A DNA stretch of 6,647 nt. Source: Alkalimonas sp. (GTDB lineage Bacteria; Pseudomonadota; Gammaproteobacteria; Enterobacterales; Alteromonadaceae). The stretch spans positions 1 through 6,647 of the forward strand of contig SKGJ01000422.1 in NCBI GenBank assembly GCA_007117525.1, read 5' to 3'. This document shows positions 1 to 6,590 of this stretch, one piece after another. The first letter of the stretch is position 1. Each line of letters opens with the position of its first letter. The translations under genes and the position numbers were made by a program. Under the pieces are notes generated by a model. That model was not told where the DNA came from. It saw only the letters and a program-made list of their open reading frames with translations, and made no database searches.

Positions 1-25
1 AGAGTGCGGCAATGAACCGGAGAAA

Positions 26-102
26 TGGTGGCCCCAGCTGGACTCGAACCAGCGACCGATCGATTATGAGTCGAGTGCTCTAACCAACTGAGCTATAGGG
101 CC
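26..102 (-). tRNA. tRNA-Ile(CAU), the lysidine-type Ile2 isoacceptor
   Basis: Read on the minus strand this folds as a complete 77-nt tRNA including an encoded 3' CCA (complement of 26-28). The acceptor stem is GGCCCTA/TGGGGCC with one U6-G67 wobble, the T stem GCTGG/CCAGC is perfect with a TTCGAGT loop, and the D arm is canonical. The anticodon is CAU (complement of 66-68) in a CTCATAA loop. CAU could mean Met, but the C4-G69 and C5-G68 pairs are those reported as determinants for E. coli TilS, and the anticodon-arm and T-arm sequence closely resembles E. coli ileX. I therefore infer that C34 is converted to lysidine by TilS, so the tRNA reads AUA as isoleucine. The anticodon stem has four good pairs plus a C27/U43 mismatch. 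A tRNA-Ile gene next to rpoD is, from memory, also the arrangement in Pseudomonas. Confidence 0.95.
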
Positions 103-137
103 ACACAAAGCGCTTTTGCCAAGCAAAAACGGCTTGC

Positions 138-166
138 AGTATAGAAAGTTTTACCGCTGTTGTCAT
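138..166 (-). promoter_or_regulatory. Sigma70-type promoter of the tRNA-Ile gene
   Basis: On the minus strand a -35 box ATGACA (complement of 161-166, 5/6 to TTGACA) and a -10 box TATACT (complement of 138-143, 5/6 to TATAAT) are separated by exactly 17 nt. The start point would fall near 131, giving a short 5' leader before the mature tRNA end at 102. A GC-rich discriminator (GCAAGCCG) follows the -10 box, as in stringently controlled stable-RNA promoters; that control is inferred. The promoter lies between the rpoD terminator and the tRNA, so the tRNA should be transcribed independently. Confidence 0.75.
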
Positions 167-210
167 CTGGCTTTGTGGGCTTCTTGCCATCAAGCGGTTA
201 TTTTTTCTGC

Positions 211-241
211 AAAAAGTAAAAGGCGCCGGGTAGGCGCCTTT
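211..241 (-). terminator. Rho-independent terminator of the rpsU-dnaG-rpoD operon
   Basis: A perfect 9-bp inverted repeat (AAAGGCGCC at 219-227, GGCGCCTTT at 233-241) encloses a 5-nt loop. On the minus strand the stem is followed by TTTTACTTTTT (complement of 218 down to 211), a typical U-rich tail. It begins 5 nt past the rpoD stop codon (247-249) and so ends the rpoD transcript before the tRNA promoter. Confidence 0.9.
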
Positions 242-246
242 GTTGT

Positions 247-2085
247 TTACTCGTCGAGGAAGCTTTTCAGCACTTCCGAGCGCGATGGGTGGCGCAGTTT
301 GCGTAACGCCTTGGCTTCGATCTGCCGGATCCGCTCCCGGGTGACGTCGAACTGCTTGCCGACTTCTTCCAGGGTGTGATCGGTGTTCATATCGATGCCA
401 AACCGCATCCGAAGAACCTTGGCTTCACGGGCGGTGAGGCCGGCCAGTACTTCGTTGGTGGCGTTTTTCAGGCTTTCCATGGTGGCTGAGTCCAGTGGCG
501 ATTCGCCGCTGGTATCCTCGATAAAGTCGCCCAGATGCGAATCTTCATCATCACCGATCGGGGTTTCCATCGAAATCGGCTCTTTGGCGATTTTCAGCAC
601 CTTGCGGATTTTGTCTTCCGGCATTTGCATGCGCTCGGACAATTCTTCCGGTGTCGGTTCGCGGCCCATTTCCTGCAGCATCTGCCGGGAGATCCGGTTC
701 AGCTTGTTGATGGTTTCGATCATGTGCACCGGAATACGGATGGTGCGGGCCTGATCGGCAATCGAACGGGTAATGGCCTGACGGATCCACCAGGTGGCGT
801 AGGTGGAGAACTTGTAGCCACGGCGGTATTCAAACTTATCCACCGCTTTCATCAGACCGATGTTGCCTTCCTGGATCAAATCAAGGAATTGCAAACCACG
901 GTTGGTGTATTTTTTCGCAATCGAGATAACCAGACGCAGGTTGGCCTCGACCATTTCTTTCTTGGCCCGGCGTGCTTTGGCTTCACCAATCGACATCCGG
1001 CGGTTGATGTCTTTGATTTTAGCGATGCTAAGGCCGGTTTCTTCTTCAATTTTTTTCAGCTTTTCAATGCAGCGGTACAGATCGTCTTTGAAGTCCTGCA
1101 ACTTGTCTGAATGCGGTTTTTTCGCTGCAATTTCAGCGTCGATCCAGGCCGAAGAGGTTTCATTGCCGGTAAAGGCTTTAACGAAGGCCTTCTTGGGCAT
1201 TTTGGCGTGCTCGACGCTGTGTTTCATGATCAAGCGTTCTTGCACCCGCACCCGATCCATCATTTCCCGCATGTTTTTGACCAGGCGGTCAAATTGCTTC
1301 GGTACCAGACGGAAGCAGCGGAACACTTCGCTCAGCTTCAGAATTTCTTCTTTGGTGGTAGCGTGCTCACGGCCATTGTTAACAATGGAGTTGCGGGTGA
1401 TGTCGTACTGATCGCGTAGCTCAGCAAATTTGACCCGTGCAACCTCCGGATCCGGACCGCTGTCGCCATCATCGGAGTCATCGCTGTCGTCGTCATCGTC
1501 GTCATCGTCGTCATCGTTGTTGGACTCTGGCACATCCGAACCAATGTTGGTGCCGATGACCGGCGCTTCTTCCAGCTCATTCGGATCGACAAAAGCGGTA
1601 ACGATATCGCTCAGTCGCATTTGGTCGGCTTCGTATTTGTCCCATAATTCCAGCAGGTAAGTGATGGCTTCGGGGTACTCGGCGACCGAGGTTTGCACCT
1701 GATTGATGCCGTCTTCAATGCGTTTGGCGATTTCAATTTCGCCGTCGCGGGTCAACAGCTCGACGGTGCCCATTTCCCGCATGTACATCCGCACCGGATC
1801 GGTGGTACGGCCCAGTTCTTTGTCGACGCTGACCAAGGCTTGGGCGGCTTCTTCTGCTGCATCGTCATCGGCGGCAGCATCGGCCATAATCAAATCATCG
1901 GCATCGGGGGCAGATTCAAAAACCTGAATCCCCATGTCGTTGATCATGCGGATGATATCTTCAATTTGCTCCGAGTCGATAATGTCTTGTGGAAGGTGGT
2001 CATTGACTTCGGCAAAGGTGAGGTACCCTTGCTCTTTACCTTTCAAGATTAGGAGTTTGAGTTGCGACTGAGGACTTTGCTCCAT
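247..2085 (-). CDS. rpoD: RNA polymerase primary sigma factor sigma-70 (RpoD)
   Basis: Housekeeping sigma factor that directs core RNA polymerase to -35/-10 promoters. It is 612 residues, against 613 in E. coli, and near-identical to it over the C-terminal half. Region 1.1 spans about 1-80, region 1.2 about 96-127 ([16 protein letters not shown]), and the group-1 non-conserved region about 128-372. Region 2 spans about 375-450, with the -10 melting/recognition segment [14 protein letters not shown] (W432, W433, Q436, T439). Region 3 is about 454-530 and region 4 about 540-600, with the -35 reading helix VTRERIRQ (R583, E584, R587). The ATG at 2083-2085 is chosen because it gives the family N-terminus [10 protein letters not shown]; an upstream in-frame TTG at 2106 would add seven residues that the E. 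coli protein lacks. It is the last gene of the operon, 84 bp after dnaG, with its own promoter in the gap. The non-conserved region contains ten consecutive Asp (191-200). Confidence 0.98.
   Translation of the reverse strand: MEQSPQSQLKLLILKGKEQGYLTFAEVNDHLPQDIIDSEQIEDIIRMINDMGIQVFESAPDADDLIMADAAADDDAAEEAAQALVSVDKELGRTTDPVRMYMREMGTVELLTRDGEIEIAKRIEDGINQVQTSVAEYPEAITYLLELWDKYEADQMRLSDIVTAFVDPNELEEAPVIGTNIGSDVPESNNDDDDDDDDDDSDDSDDGDSGPDPEVARVKFAELRDQYDITRNSIVNNGREHATTKEEILKLSEVFRCFRLVPKQFDRLVKNMREMMDRVRVQERLIMKHSVEHAKMPKKAFVKAFTGNETSSAWIDAEIAAKKPHSDKLQDFKDDLYRCIEKLKKIEEETGLSIAKIKDINRRMSIGEAKARRAKKEMVEANLRLVISIAKKYTNRGLQFLDLIQEGNIGLMKAVDKFEYRRGYKFSTYATWWIRQAITRSIADQARTIRIPVHMIETINKLNRISRQMLQEMGREPTPEELSERMQMPEDKIRKVLKIAKEPISMETPIGDDEDSHLGDFIEDTSGESPLDSATMESLKNATNEVLAGLTAREAKVLRMRFGIDMNTDHTLEEVGKQFDVTRERIRQIEAKALRKLRHPSRSEVLKSFLDE
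1486..1515. repeat. In-frame 9-bp tandem repeat encoding the RpoD Asp10 run
   Basis: Three perfect contiguous copies of GTCGTCATC lie at 1489-1497, 1498-1506 and 1507-1515, preceded by one more GTC. On the coding (minus) strand each unit is GATGACGAC, three Asp codons, giving Asp191-Asp200. Acidic and Ser-rich coding continues at 1462-1485 (SDDSDDGD). E. coli RpoD is also acidic at this position but with mixed Asp/Glu, so acidity is conserved while the pure repeat looks local. Gain or loss of a unit would keep the frame. Confidence 0.9.
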
Positions 2086-2093
2086 AGAGGCTG

Positions 2094-2100
2094 TTCTTCC
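2094..2100 (-). promoter_or_regulatory. Ribosome-binding site that selects the rpoD ATG
   Basis: GGAAGAA on the minus strand ends 8 nt before the ATG at 2085. It lies inside the seven-codon extension that would follow from the TTG at 2106, which argues for the ATG as the real start. The match to the Shine-Dalgarno consensus is moderate. Confidence 0.55.
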
Positions 2101-2136
2101 ACTCAAGTTAATGATTAAACGAATTGCGAACTTTCA

Positions 2137-2165
2137 ATTATAGCAAACTGCGGCATTTCTAGCCA
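2137..2165 (-). promoter_or_regulatory. Extended -10 promoter for rpoD
   Basis: The minus strand carries TGCTATAAT (complement of 2137-2145): a perfect TATAAT preceded by the TGn extended -10 motif. The -35 position, 17 nt upstream, is only TGGCTA (complement of 2160-2165, 3/6), which is usual for extended -10 promoters. Transcription would start near 2130, leaving a leader of about 45 nt before the ATG at 2085. The -35 region lies just past the dnaG stop codon. In E. coli rpoD also has promoters of its own, but inside dnaG; the placement here is in the intergenic gap. Confidence 0.75.
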
Positions 2166-2169
2166 GCAA

Positions 2170-3918
2170 TTAGCTGGGGGCCGTTCGCGGTTTTCTGCTT
2201 TTCAGCGCGGTTAACAACAACAGGTATTCTTGCTGCTCAGCCGGGGTCAGCTTTTGCAGCTTGGCGGTACGTTCCAGCGCTTCCAGTCGCTGCTGCAGGT
2301 ATTGATCTTCAATCGCTGCAAAGGTGTCGATAAACTCTGGTTCAATTTGCTCTGGATCCAGTTGCGGATCCCAGACTGCCAGCTTATTGAGTATTGTGTA
2401 CTCTGGACTATCGCGCCAGTGCTCCAGCAATTGCGCGGTGCGAATGCCAGGGCTGTCGATGATTTTTTGTTGCAGGGCCAGCAGCAACTCAATACCGGGC
2501 AAACTGGCGCCGGCCAAATCTTTGGCTTGCACAATGGCGTTGGCCAGCACCGGGTATTGCAACAGCAAGGCAATGGCGCGGCGCATCGGTGTCATCGCCT
2601 GAGCTTTTGGCAAAAAGCGTGCGGTGTTGCCTTTGGCTGGGACCGCGGCTGGCGCCTTGGCTTTGCCTATCAGGTTGTGCAGCTTATCGCTAAGCTGTTC
2701 GCGATAAAACTCGCTGGGGATCTGGCCCAGCAAGGCTTTGCCCTCTGCCAGCAAGGCCGACTTGCCGGCATCGCTGCGGACATCGTGCAGCGACAGCAAG
2801 TGTTCAAAAAAGTACTGCTGCAAACTGCTGGCGTTGGCGATGCGCTGTAAAAAAGCGGCTTTGCCTTCTTGCTGCACCATGCTGTCCGGATCTTCGCCAT
2901 CGGGCAAAAACACGAACTTGAGTTCCACCCCATCCTTTAGTTGCGGCAAGGCATTTTGCAAGGCACGCCAGGCTGCATCGCGACCGGCCCGATCGCCATC
3001 GTAACAGCAGACTACCGAGCGGCAGTAACGAAACAGGGTTTGCATGTGATCGCTGGTGGTGGCGGTGCCGAGGCTTGCCACGGCAAAATCGATGCCTTGC
3101 TCCGACAAGGCCACCACATCCATGTAGCCTTCAACCACCAGTACCTGATCCAGCCGTTCTTGCTGCTGACGGGCTTCGAACAACCCATAGAGCTCACGCC
3201 CTTTATGAAACAGCCGGGTTTCCGGCGAGTTCAGGTATTTGGGCGTGCCGTCATCAAACACCCGACCGCCAAAGGCGATGACCCGACCACGGCGATCGCG
3301 AATGGGAAACATCAAACGATGACGGAAAAAATCGTACTCGCGGCCTTGGTCATTGCGGTTGGTGAGCTTGAGCTCAAACAACTGATCGCGTGTCTTTTTG
3401 TCCGAGCCAAGCTGACGCAGCAAGAAATCCCAGCTATCTGGCGCGACCCCGATGCCAAATTTTTGCACTGTGGCCGGACTTAAGCCGCGCCGTTTCAGGT
3501 AGGCCTGCGCTTCGGCACTGGCTGGGCCTTGCTGCAATTGTTGTTGCCAGAGGGTGCTGGCTTTTTGCATCAACTGATAGTCATCGGCCTGACCTGTGGG
3601 TCGGGCCGGGCCACCACCTTCACGCGGCACTTCCAGATGGTGCATGGCCGCCAGCTCTTCAATGGCCTCCGGAAACTCAAGTTGCTCGTATTCCATTAAG
3701 AAGGTAATGGCATTGCCATGGGCGCCACAGCCAAAACAATGGTAAAACTGTTTGTCCTGACTGACAGTGAAGGAGGGTGTTTTTTCGTTATGAAAAGGGC
3801 AGCAAGCCGAATGATTGCGGCCTTTCTTCTTCAAAGGCACACGCTGATCAATCAGCTCGACGATGTCGGTTCGAGCCAGCAAATCATCAATAAACTGTCG
3901 CGGGATCTGTCCTGCCAC
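2170..3918 (-). CDS. dnaG: DNA primase DnaG
   Basis: Synthesises short RNA primers for the lagging strand and origin firing, recruited by the replicative helicase DnaB. It is 582 residues; the E. coli protein is 581. The N-terminal zinc-binding domain (about 1-100) has the CHCC ligands C40, H43, C61 and C64 (CPFHNEK, CFGCGAHGNA). The RNA polymerase/TOPRIM core (about 110-425) has KYLNSPET at 228-235, the TOPRIM glutamate E263 in VVEGYMDVVA, the metal aspartates D307 and D309 in YDGDRAGRD, and D343/D345 in GEDPDS. The C-terminal helicase-binding domain is about 435-582, after an Ala/Lys-rich linker. The start is GTG: an in-frame TGA lies only 9 nt upstream (3928-3930), so no longer form is possible, and the N-terminus MAGQIPRQFIDDLL matches the family. 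No clear Shine-Dalgarno sequence precedes it, and a terminator ends 22 nt upstream. Both should keep primase output low, as known for E. coli. Confidence 0.98.
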   Translation of the reverse strand: MAGQIPRQFIDDLLARTDIVELIDQRVPLKKKGRNHSACCPFHNEKTPSFTVSQDKQFYHCFGCGAHGNAITFLMEYEQLEFPEAIEELAAMHHLEVPREGGGPARPTGQADDYQLMQKASTLWQQQLQQGPASAEAQAYLKRRGLSPATVQKFGIGVAPDSWDFLLRQLGSDKKTRDQLFELKLTNRNDQGREYDFFRHRLMFPIRDRRGRVIAFGGRVFDDGTPKYLNSPETRLFHKGRELYGLFEARQQQERLDQVLVVEGYMDVVALSEQGIDFAVASLGTATTSDHMQTLFRYCRSVVCCYDGDRAGRDAAWRALQNALPQLKDGVELKFVFLPDGEDPDSMVQQEGKAAFLQRIANASSLQQYFFEHLLSLHDVRSDAGKSALLAEGKALLGQIPSEFYREQLSDKLHNLIGKAKAPAAVPAKGNTARFLPKAQAMTPMRRAIALLLQYPVLANAIVQAKDLAGASLPGIELLLALQQKIIDSPGIRTAQLLEHWRDSPEYTILNKLAVWDPQLDPEQIEPEFIDTFAAIEDQYLQQRLEALERTAKLQKLTPAEQQEYLLLLTALKSRKPRTAPS

Positions 3919-4110
3919 TGGATAGTTTCACTTTGCTCAGAAAAAGACAAACCGTGCCAAAAGCACGGTGTAGTCAGCCAGGCTGTTGTCTGTGCCGGCC
4001 GTATTCACAGCCGGTCGACAGTATGACGCTTTATTGCTTTGTGAGCTGCTTGCACAGCCGCTGCCTGCCGGGCAATAAAACGCAGTTGCAGCGCTTCGGT
4101 CTAGTACAGA
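3919..4110 (-). other. rpsU-dnaG intercistronic spacer (dnaG leader)
   Basis: This 192-bp gap contains no supported gene. From the rpsU side it holds a second copy of a 9-10 bp sequence duplicated over the rpsU stop codon (4102-4110), an AT-rich stretch with no convincing promoter, and a GC-rich inverted-repeat cluster at 3981-4014. The cluster can pair in more than one way: GGCTGT 3981-3986 with ACAGCC 4007-4012, CTGTG 3990-3994 with CACAG 4006-4010, or CCGGC 3995-3999 with GCCGG 4010-4014. Then come the terminator at 3941-3969 and the short dnaG leader. In E. coli the equivalent spacer carries terminator T1 and makes dnaG depend on readthrough. Confidence 0.6.
3941..3969 (-). terminator. 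Intercistronic rho-independent terminator (T1-like) before dnaG
   Basis: ACCGTGC (3951-3957) and GCACGGT (3963-3969) form a perfect 7-bp stem with a 5-nt loop. On the minus strand it is followed by TTGTCTTTTT (complement of 3950 down to 3941). It lies downstream of rpsU and only 22 nt upstream of the dnaG GTG. By analogy with terminator T1 of the E. coli operon, it probably ends most rpsU transcripts and lets a fraction read into dnaG. The shorter stem and interrupted U-tract suggest incomplete termination (inference). Confidence 0.85.
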
Positions 4111-4326
4111 TTAGTACAGACGGATGCGGCGTGCATTTTCGCGAGAAAGCTTCTTGGCATGGCGTTTAACCGCTGCCGCTTTCTTACGCTTACGAATCCA
4201 GGTAGGCTTCTCGTAGAATTCTTTTGCGCGCACGTCAGCCAGGATACCGGCTTTTTCACAAGAGCGCTTGAAACGACGCAGAGCTACGTCAAAGGGTTCG
4301 TTTTCTTTTACTTTAACAACAGGCAT
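4111..4326 (-). CDS. rpsU: 30S ribosomal protein S21
   Basis: Small basic protein of the 30S subunit, located near the 3' end of 16S rRNA and involved in translation initiation on mRNA. It is 71 residues, the same length as E. coli S21, and begins [19 protein letters not shown] with the family core FKRSCEKAG and VKRHAKKL and the terminal ARRIRLY. The segment after KPT differs from E. coli (W43-I44, where I recall T-E). The ATG at 4324-4326 is preceded by a strong GAGGTGAG Shine-Dalgarno sequence (complement of 4333-4340) with a 6-nt gap. It is the first gene of the operon, with a promoter about 55 nt upstream, and is separated from dnaG by a terminator, fitting the much higher demand for S21 than for primase. 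Confidence 0.98.
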   Translation of the reverse strand: MPVVKVKENEPFDVALRRFKRSCEKAGILADVRAKEFYEKPTWIRKRKKAAAVKRHAKKLSRENARRIRLY

Positions 4327-4387
4327 TAAATTCTCACCTCGGTTTATCCGGTCAGTCAGCGACCAATACGATTAAAAATGGTGCGGC

Positions 4388-4417
4388 ATTTTACTCAAAA
4401 GCCAGGGGGCTTGTAAA
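4388..4417 (-). promoter_or_regulatory. Promoter of the rpsU-dnaG-rpoD operon
   Basis: On the minus strand a -35 box TTTACA (complement of 4412-4417, 5/6) and a -10 box TAAAAT (complement of 4388-4393, 5/6) are separated by 18 nt. Transcription would start near 4381, giving a leader of about 55 nt that ends in the strong rpsU Shine-Dalgarno sequence. The sequence just after the -10 box is GC-rich (GCCGCACC), as in growth-rate-controlled promoters; such control is inferred. Confidence 0.7.
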
Positions 4418-4434
4418 GGGATTCTGTGGATCGC

Positions 4435-4463
4435 TGGTGATTTAGCTCGGATCCCAGTACAAT
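4435..4463 (+). promoter_or_regulatory. Probable tsaD promoter
   Basis: A -10 box TACAAT (4458-4463, 5/6) lies 26 nt upstream of the tsaD ATG. The -35 position 17 nt upstream reads TGGTGA (4435-4440, 3/6), so the call rests mainly on the -10 box. It diverges from the rpsU promoter, with 17 bp between the two -35 hexamers, so the two genes could influence each other. Confidence 0.4.
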
Positions 4464-4489
4464 TCGCGGGTTTTCGGCCGGAGGTAACG

Positions 4490-5503
4490 ATGCGGGTACT
4501 GGGAATTGAGACGTCCTGTGATGAAACAGGCATTGCCATTTACGACACCAAACTTGGCTTATTAAGCCATCAGCTGTACAGCCAGGTCAAGTTGCATGCC
4601 GATTACGGCGGGGTGGTACCGGAGCTGGCATCGCGTGACCACGTGCGTAAAACCCTGCCATTGATTCGGGCCGCACTGATAGAAGCCAACAGCAGTGCCG
4701 CTGATATTGATGGCGTGGCCTATACCGCAGGCCCTGGTTTGGCCGGTGCCTTGCTGGTGGGGGCCTCCATTGGCCGAAGTCTAGCCTTTGCCTGGCAAAA
4801 ACCGGCCATCGGCGTGCATCATATGGAAGGCCATTTGCTGGCACCGATGCTGGAAGCTGAGCCGCCGGCCTTTCCTTTTTTAGCTTTGCTGGTATCCGGT
4901 GGCCACACCCAGCTGGTGGCGGTGGCCGGCATTGGCCAGTACCAACTGTTGGGCGAGTCCATCGACGATGCCGCCGGTGAAGCCTTTGATAAAACAGCCA
5001 AATTGATGGGGCTGGATTACCCCGGTGGACCTTTGCTGGCCATAATGGCGGTTGCAGGCAACCCGGCGGCGCACCGTTTTCCGCGGCCCATGCTGGACAG
5101 GCCCGGACTGGACTTTAGTTTTAGTGGCCTGAAAACCGCGGCCTCACAAGTCATTGCCAAAGCTGGCAGCGATGCGCAGAGCCGGGCCGATATTGCGGCT
5201 TCGTTTCAACAAGCGGTGGTGGATACCCTGGTCGCCAAGTGCGAGCGGGCGCTGGAGCAAACGGGTCTGAGTCGTTTGGTGGTGGCTGGTGGTGTCAGTG
5301 CCAATAGTTCGTTGCGTGAACAGCTGGCTGCTTTGTTGAAAAAACGCGGCGGTGCCGTTTTTTATCCGCGGAAAGAGTTTTGCACCGACAATGGTGCCAT
5401 GATTGCCTTTGCCGGTCATCAACGCTTGCTGGCAGGGCAGCAGCAGGATCTGGCGATTGCGGTGCAACCGCGTTGGCCGATGGAGCAGTTGTCAGCTCTG
5501 TAA
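4490..5503 (+). CDS. tsaD: tRNA N6-adenosine threonylcarbamoyltransferase TsaD (Gcp/YgjD)
   Basis: Catalytic subunit that transfers the threonylcarbamoyl group from threonylcarbamoyl-AMP to A37 of ANN-decoding tRNAs to make t6A, in the cytoplasm with TsaB and TsaE. It is 337 residues, the same as E. coli TsaD, and belongs to the Kae1/ASKHA fold. The N-terminus [16 protein letters not shown] carries the nucleotide-binding signature. The metal ligands are H111 and H115 (HHMEGH) and D300 ([12 protein letters not shown]). Other family motifs are [10 protein letters not shown] (42-51), [13 protein letters not shown] (79-91), VSGGHTQL (135-142), [10 protein letters not shown] (163-172), DFSFSGLKT (208-216) and VAGGVSANS (265-273). 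The ATG is preceded by a strong GGAGGTAA Shine-Dalgarno sequence at 4480-4487. It is transcribed divergently from rpsU, the arrangement common in gammaproteobacteria. It converges on plsY with a 6-bp gap. Confidence 0.98.
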   Translation: MRVLGIETSCDETGIAIYDTKLGLLSHQLYSQVKLHADYGGVVPELASRDHVRKTLPLIRAALIEANSSAADIDGVAYTAGPGLAGALLVGASIGRSLAFAWQKPAIGVHHMEGHLLAPMLEAEPPAFPFLALLVSGGHTQLVAVAGIGQYQLLGESIDDAAGEAFDKTAKLMGLDYPGGPLLAIMAVAGNPAAHRFPRPMLDRPGLDFSFSGLKTAASQVIAKAGSDAQSRADIAASFQQAVVDTLVAKCERALEQTGLSRLVVAGGVSANSSLREQLAALLKKRGGAVFYPRKEFCTDNGAMIAFAGHQRLLAGQQQDLAIAVQPRWPMEQLSAL

Positions 5504-5509
5504 GCCGGA

Positions 5510-6115
5510 CTATTCTTTCAGATTATTATCTTTATCCCAGACCCGGCTTTCGGTACCACGCAGCAGCCGGGCAATATTCTGGTGATGGCGGGCAATAATC
5601 AATACGCTGAGCATCAGCACCGGCAGGGTGTACATCGGCTTGATAAACCAGGTAAAGACCGGCGCCAGGCCGACGGTAATAATGGCGGCCAACGACGAGT
5701 AGCCGGTAATGGCCAGCACCAGCACCCAGCTGGCTAACAGCAGGCCGGTTAAATCCAGCCCTATCGGCATCATGGTGCCAAGGGCGGTCGCTACCGCCTT
5801 CCCGCCTTTAAAACCAAAAAACAGCGGGTAGATGTGGCCCAGGCAGGCGCAAATGCCAATCAGCCCCAGGTAAAGGGGCTCCACGCCCAAAAAGTAGGAT
5901 CCCCAGACCGGAATGGTGCCTTTTAAAATATCAAACAACAGCACCAGAGCTGCTGGCAGTTTACCGCCGCTGCGCAGCACATTGGTGGCACCGGGGTTGT
6001 TGGAGCCAGTGGTTCTTGGATCGGGCAATCGGAACAGCTTGCTAATCAGCACCGCCGACGAGATGGATCCCAGCAAATACGCCAGCAGCATCAGAGTCAG
6101 GATCAAGGGTGTCAT
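5510..6115 (-). CDS. plsY: Acyl-phosphate:glycerol-3-phosphate acyltransferase PlsY
   Basis: Integral inner-membrane enzyme that transfers an acyl group from acyl-phosphate (made by PlsX) to sn-glycerol-3-phosphate, giving lysophosphatidate, the first committed step of phospholipid synthesis. It is 201 residues (E. coli about 205). Hydrophobic segments at roughly 3-24, 53-71, 80-100, 113-137 and 140-175 fit the family's multi-spanning topology. The three conserved motifs are visible: [11 protein letters not shown] (16-26), [19 protein letters not shown] (34-52) and [18 protein letters not shown] (93-110). The ATG at 6113-6115 is chosen because GAGGAA (complement of 6124-6129) ends 8 nt before it; the TTG one codon upstream is a poorer start. 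The gene is divergent from folB, with 121 bp between starts, and ends 6 bp from the tsaD stop. No convincing promoter was found in the gap. Confidence 0.97.
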   Translation of the reverse strand: MTPLILTLMLLAYLLGSISSAVLISKLFRLPDPRTTGSNNPGATNVLRSGGKLPAALVLLFDILKGTIPVWGSYFLGVEPLYLGLIGICACLGHIYPLFFGFKGGKAVATALGTMMPIGLDLTGLLLASWVLVLAITGYSSLAAIITVGLAPVFTWFIKPMYTLPVLMLSVLIIARHHQNIARLLRGTESRVWDKDNNLKE

Positions 6116-6123
6116 CAATGCGG

Positions 6124-6129
6124 TTCCTC
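6124..6129 (-). promoter_or_regulatory. Ribosome-binding site that selects the plsY ATG
   Basis: GAGGAA on the minus strand ends 8 nt before the ATG at 6115 and 5 nt before the adjacent TTG at 6118. The spacing and the stronger initiation codon favour the ATG. Confidence 0.65.
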
Positions 6130-6236
6130 AGCCTGGATTTTTACGTTAAGATCGGCGTCGCCTGGTCAAGGTGGTGACAACCTATCCAATCGGCCTGTCT
6201 TCGCATCTTACCCTGAACCTGCAGTGGAATGAACTG

Positions 6237-6590
6237 ATGGATACTGTTTTTATTAAAAAGTTGTGCATCGATACGGTGATTGGTGTGTACGAATGGGAAA
6301 AATCCATTCAGCAGCGGCTGGAGTTGGATTTGGAGCTGCAGTGCGATACCCGTCAGGCTGCTGCCAGTGACGATATCCGTCAGGCGCTGGATTACAGTGT
6401 GATAGCGACCCAGGTGACCGAGTTGGTGCAGCGCGAACCCATCGAGCTGATCGAAACTGTGGCTGAGCGGGTAGCCGCTTTATTGCTGCAAAACTTTGTT
6501 ACCAACCGTGTCCAGGTTATCGTGAGCAAACCCGGCGCGGTACCGACCGCTGAAACCGTCGGTGTTCGCATTGTGCGGGAGGCTGGTTGA
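6237..6590 (+). CDS. folB: Dihydroneopterin aldolase FolB
   Basis: Cleaves 7,8-dihydroneopterin to 6-hydroxymethyl-7,8-dihydropterin and glycolaldehyde in cytoplasmic folate synthesis; the family also epimerises to dihydromonapterin. It is 117 residues, usual for the family. Conserved positions are E21 in GVYEWEKSIQQ, Y53 in LDYSVIA, E73 in LIETVAE (pterin binding) and the catalytic lysine K98 in SKPGAV. The ATG at 6237 is chosen because MDTVFIKKLCIDTVIGVYEWE aligns with the E. coli N-terminus (MDIVFIEQL). A reading frame open back to a GTG at 6171 would add 22 residues with no family counterpart. GGAA at 6225-6228, 8 nt upstream, is a modest ribosome-binding site. The TGA stop overlaps the folK ATG by one base, so the two are translationally coupled. 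Confidence 0.95.
   Translation: MDTVFIKKLCIDTVIGVYEWEKSIQQRLELDLELQCDTRQAAASDDIRQALDYSVIATQVTELVQREPIELIETVAERVAALLLQNFVTNRVQVIVSKPGAVPTAETVGVRIVREAG

Noticed and set aside
1..25. Terminator for the tRNA gene at the window edge.
   Set aside because: Only 25 bases follow the tRNA and they show no hairpin with a U-tract; any terminator would be outside the window.
535..1110. Long open frames antisense to rpoD (535-1110, 860-1411) and dnaG (2230-2850, 2941-3483).
   Set aside because: They mirror highly conserved coding sequence on the other strand, match no family I recognise and lack supporting start signals; they are codon-bias shadows.
2086..2106. Seven-residue N-terminal extension of RpoD from a TTG start.
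   Set aside because: The extension contains the likely ribosome-binding site and has no counterpart in E. coli RpoD, whose protein begins MEQNPQSQ; the ATG at 2085 fits better.
4425..4433. TGTGGATCG, a partial DnaA box between rpsU and tsaD.
   Set aside because: It matches only seven of nine positions, is a single copy, and no AT-rich unwinding region or further boxes accompany it.
4327..4489. LexA box in the rpsU-tsaD promoter region, as reported for the E. coli operon.
   Set aside because: No CTG-N10-CAG palindrome resembling the gammaproteobacterial LexA site was found between the two genes.
5542..5571. Inverted repeat CCCGGCT/AGCCGGG near the end of plsY as a terminator for tsaD.
   Set aside because: The loop is 16 nt and the stem is followed by mixed sequence, not a U-tract; it lies inside coding sequence.
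6171..6236. 22-residue N-terminal extension of FolB from a GTG.
   Set aside because: FolB proteins begin at the MDxVFI segment, and the resulting 117-residue length is normal for the family.
6116..6236. Promoters for plsY and folB in their shared upstream gap.
   Set aside because: A TTGACC on the minus strand (complement of 6164-6169) has no -10 box at 16-18 nt, and no plus-strand pair reached a reasonable match, so none is annotated.
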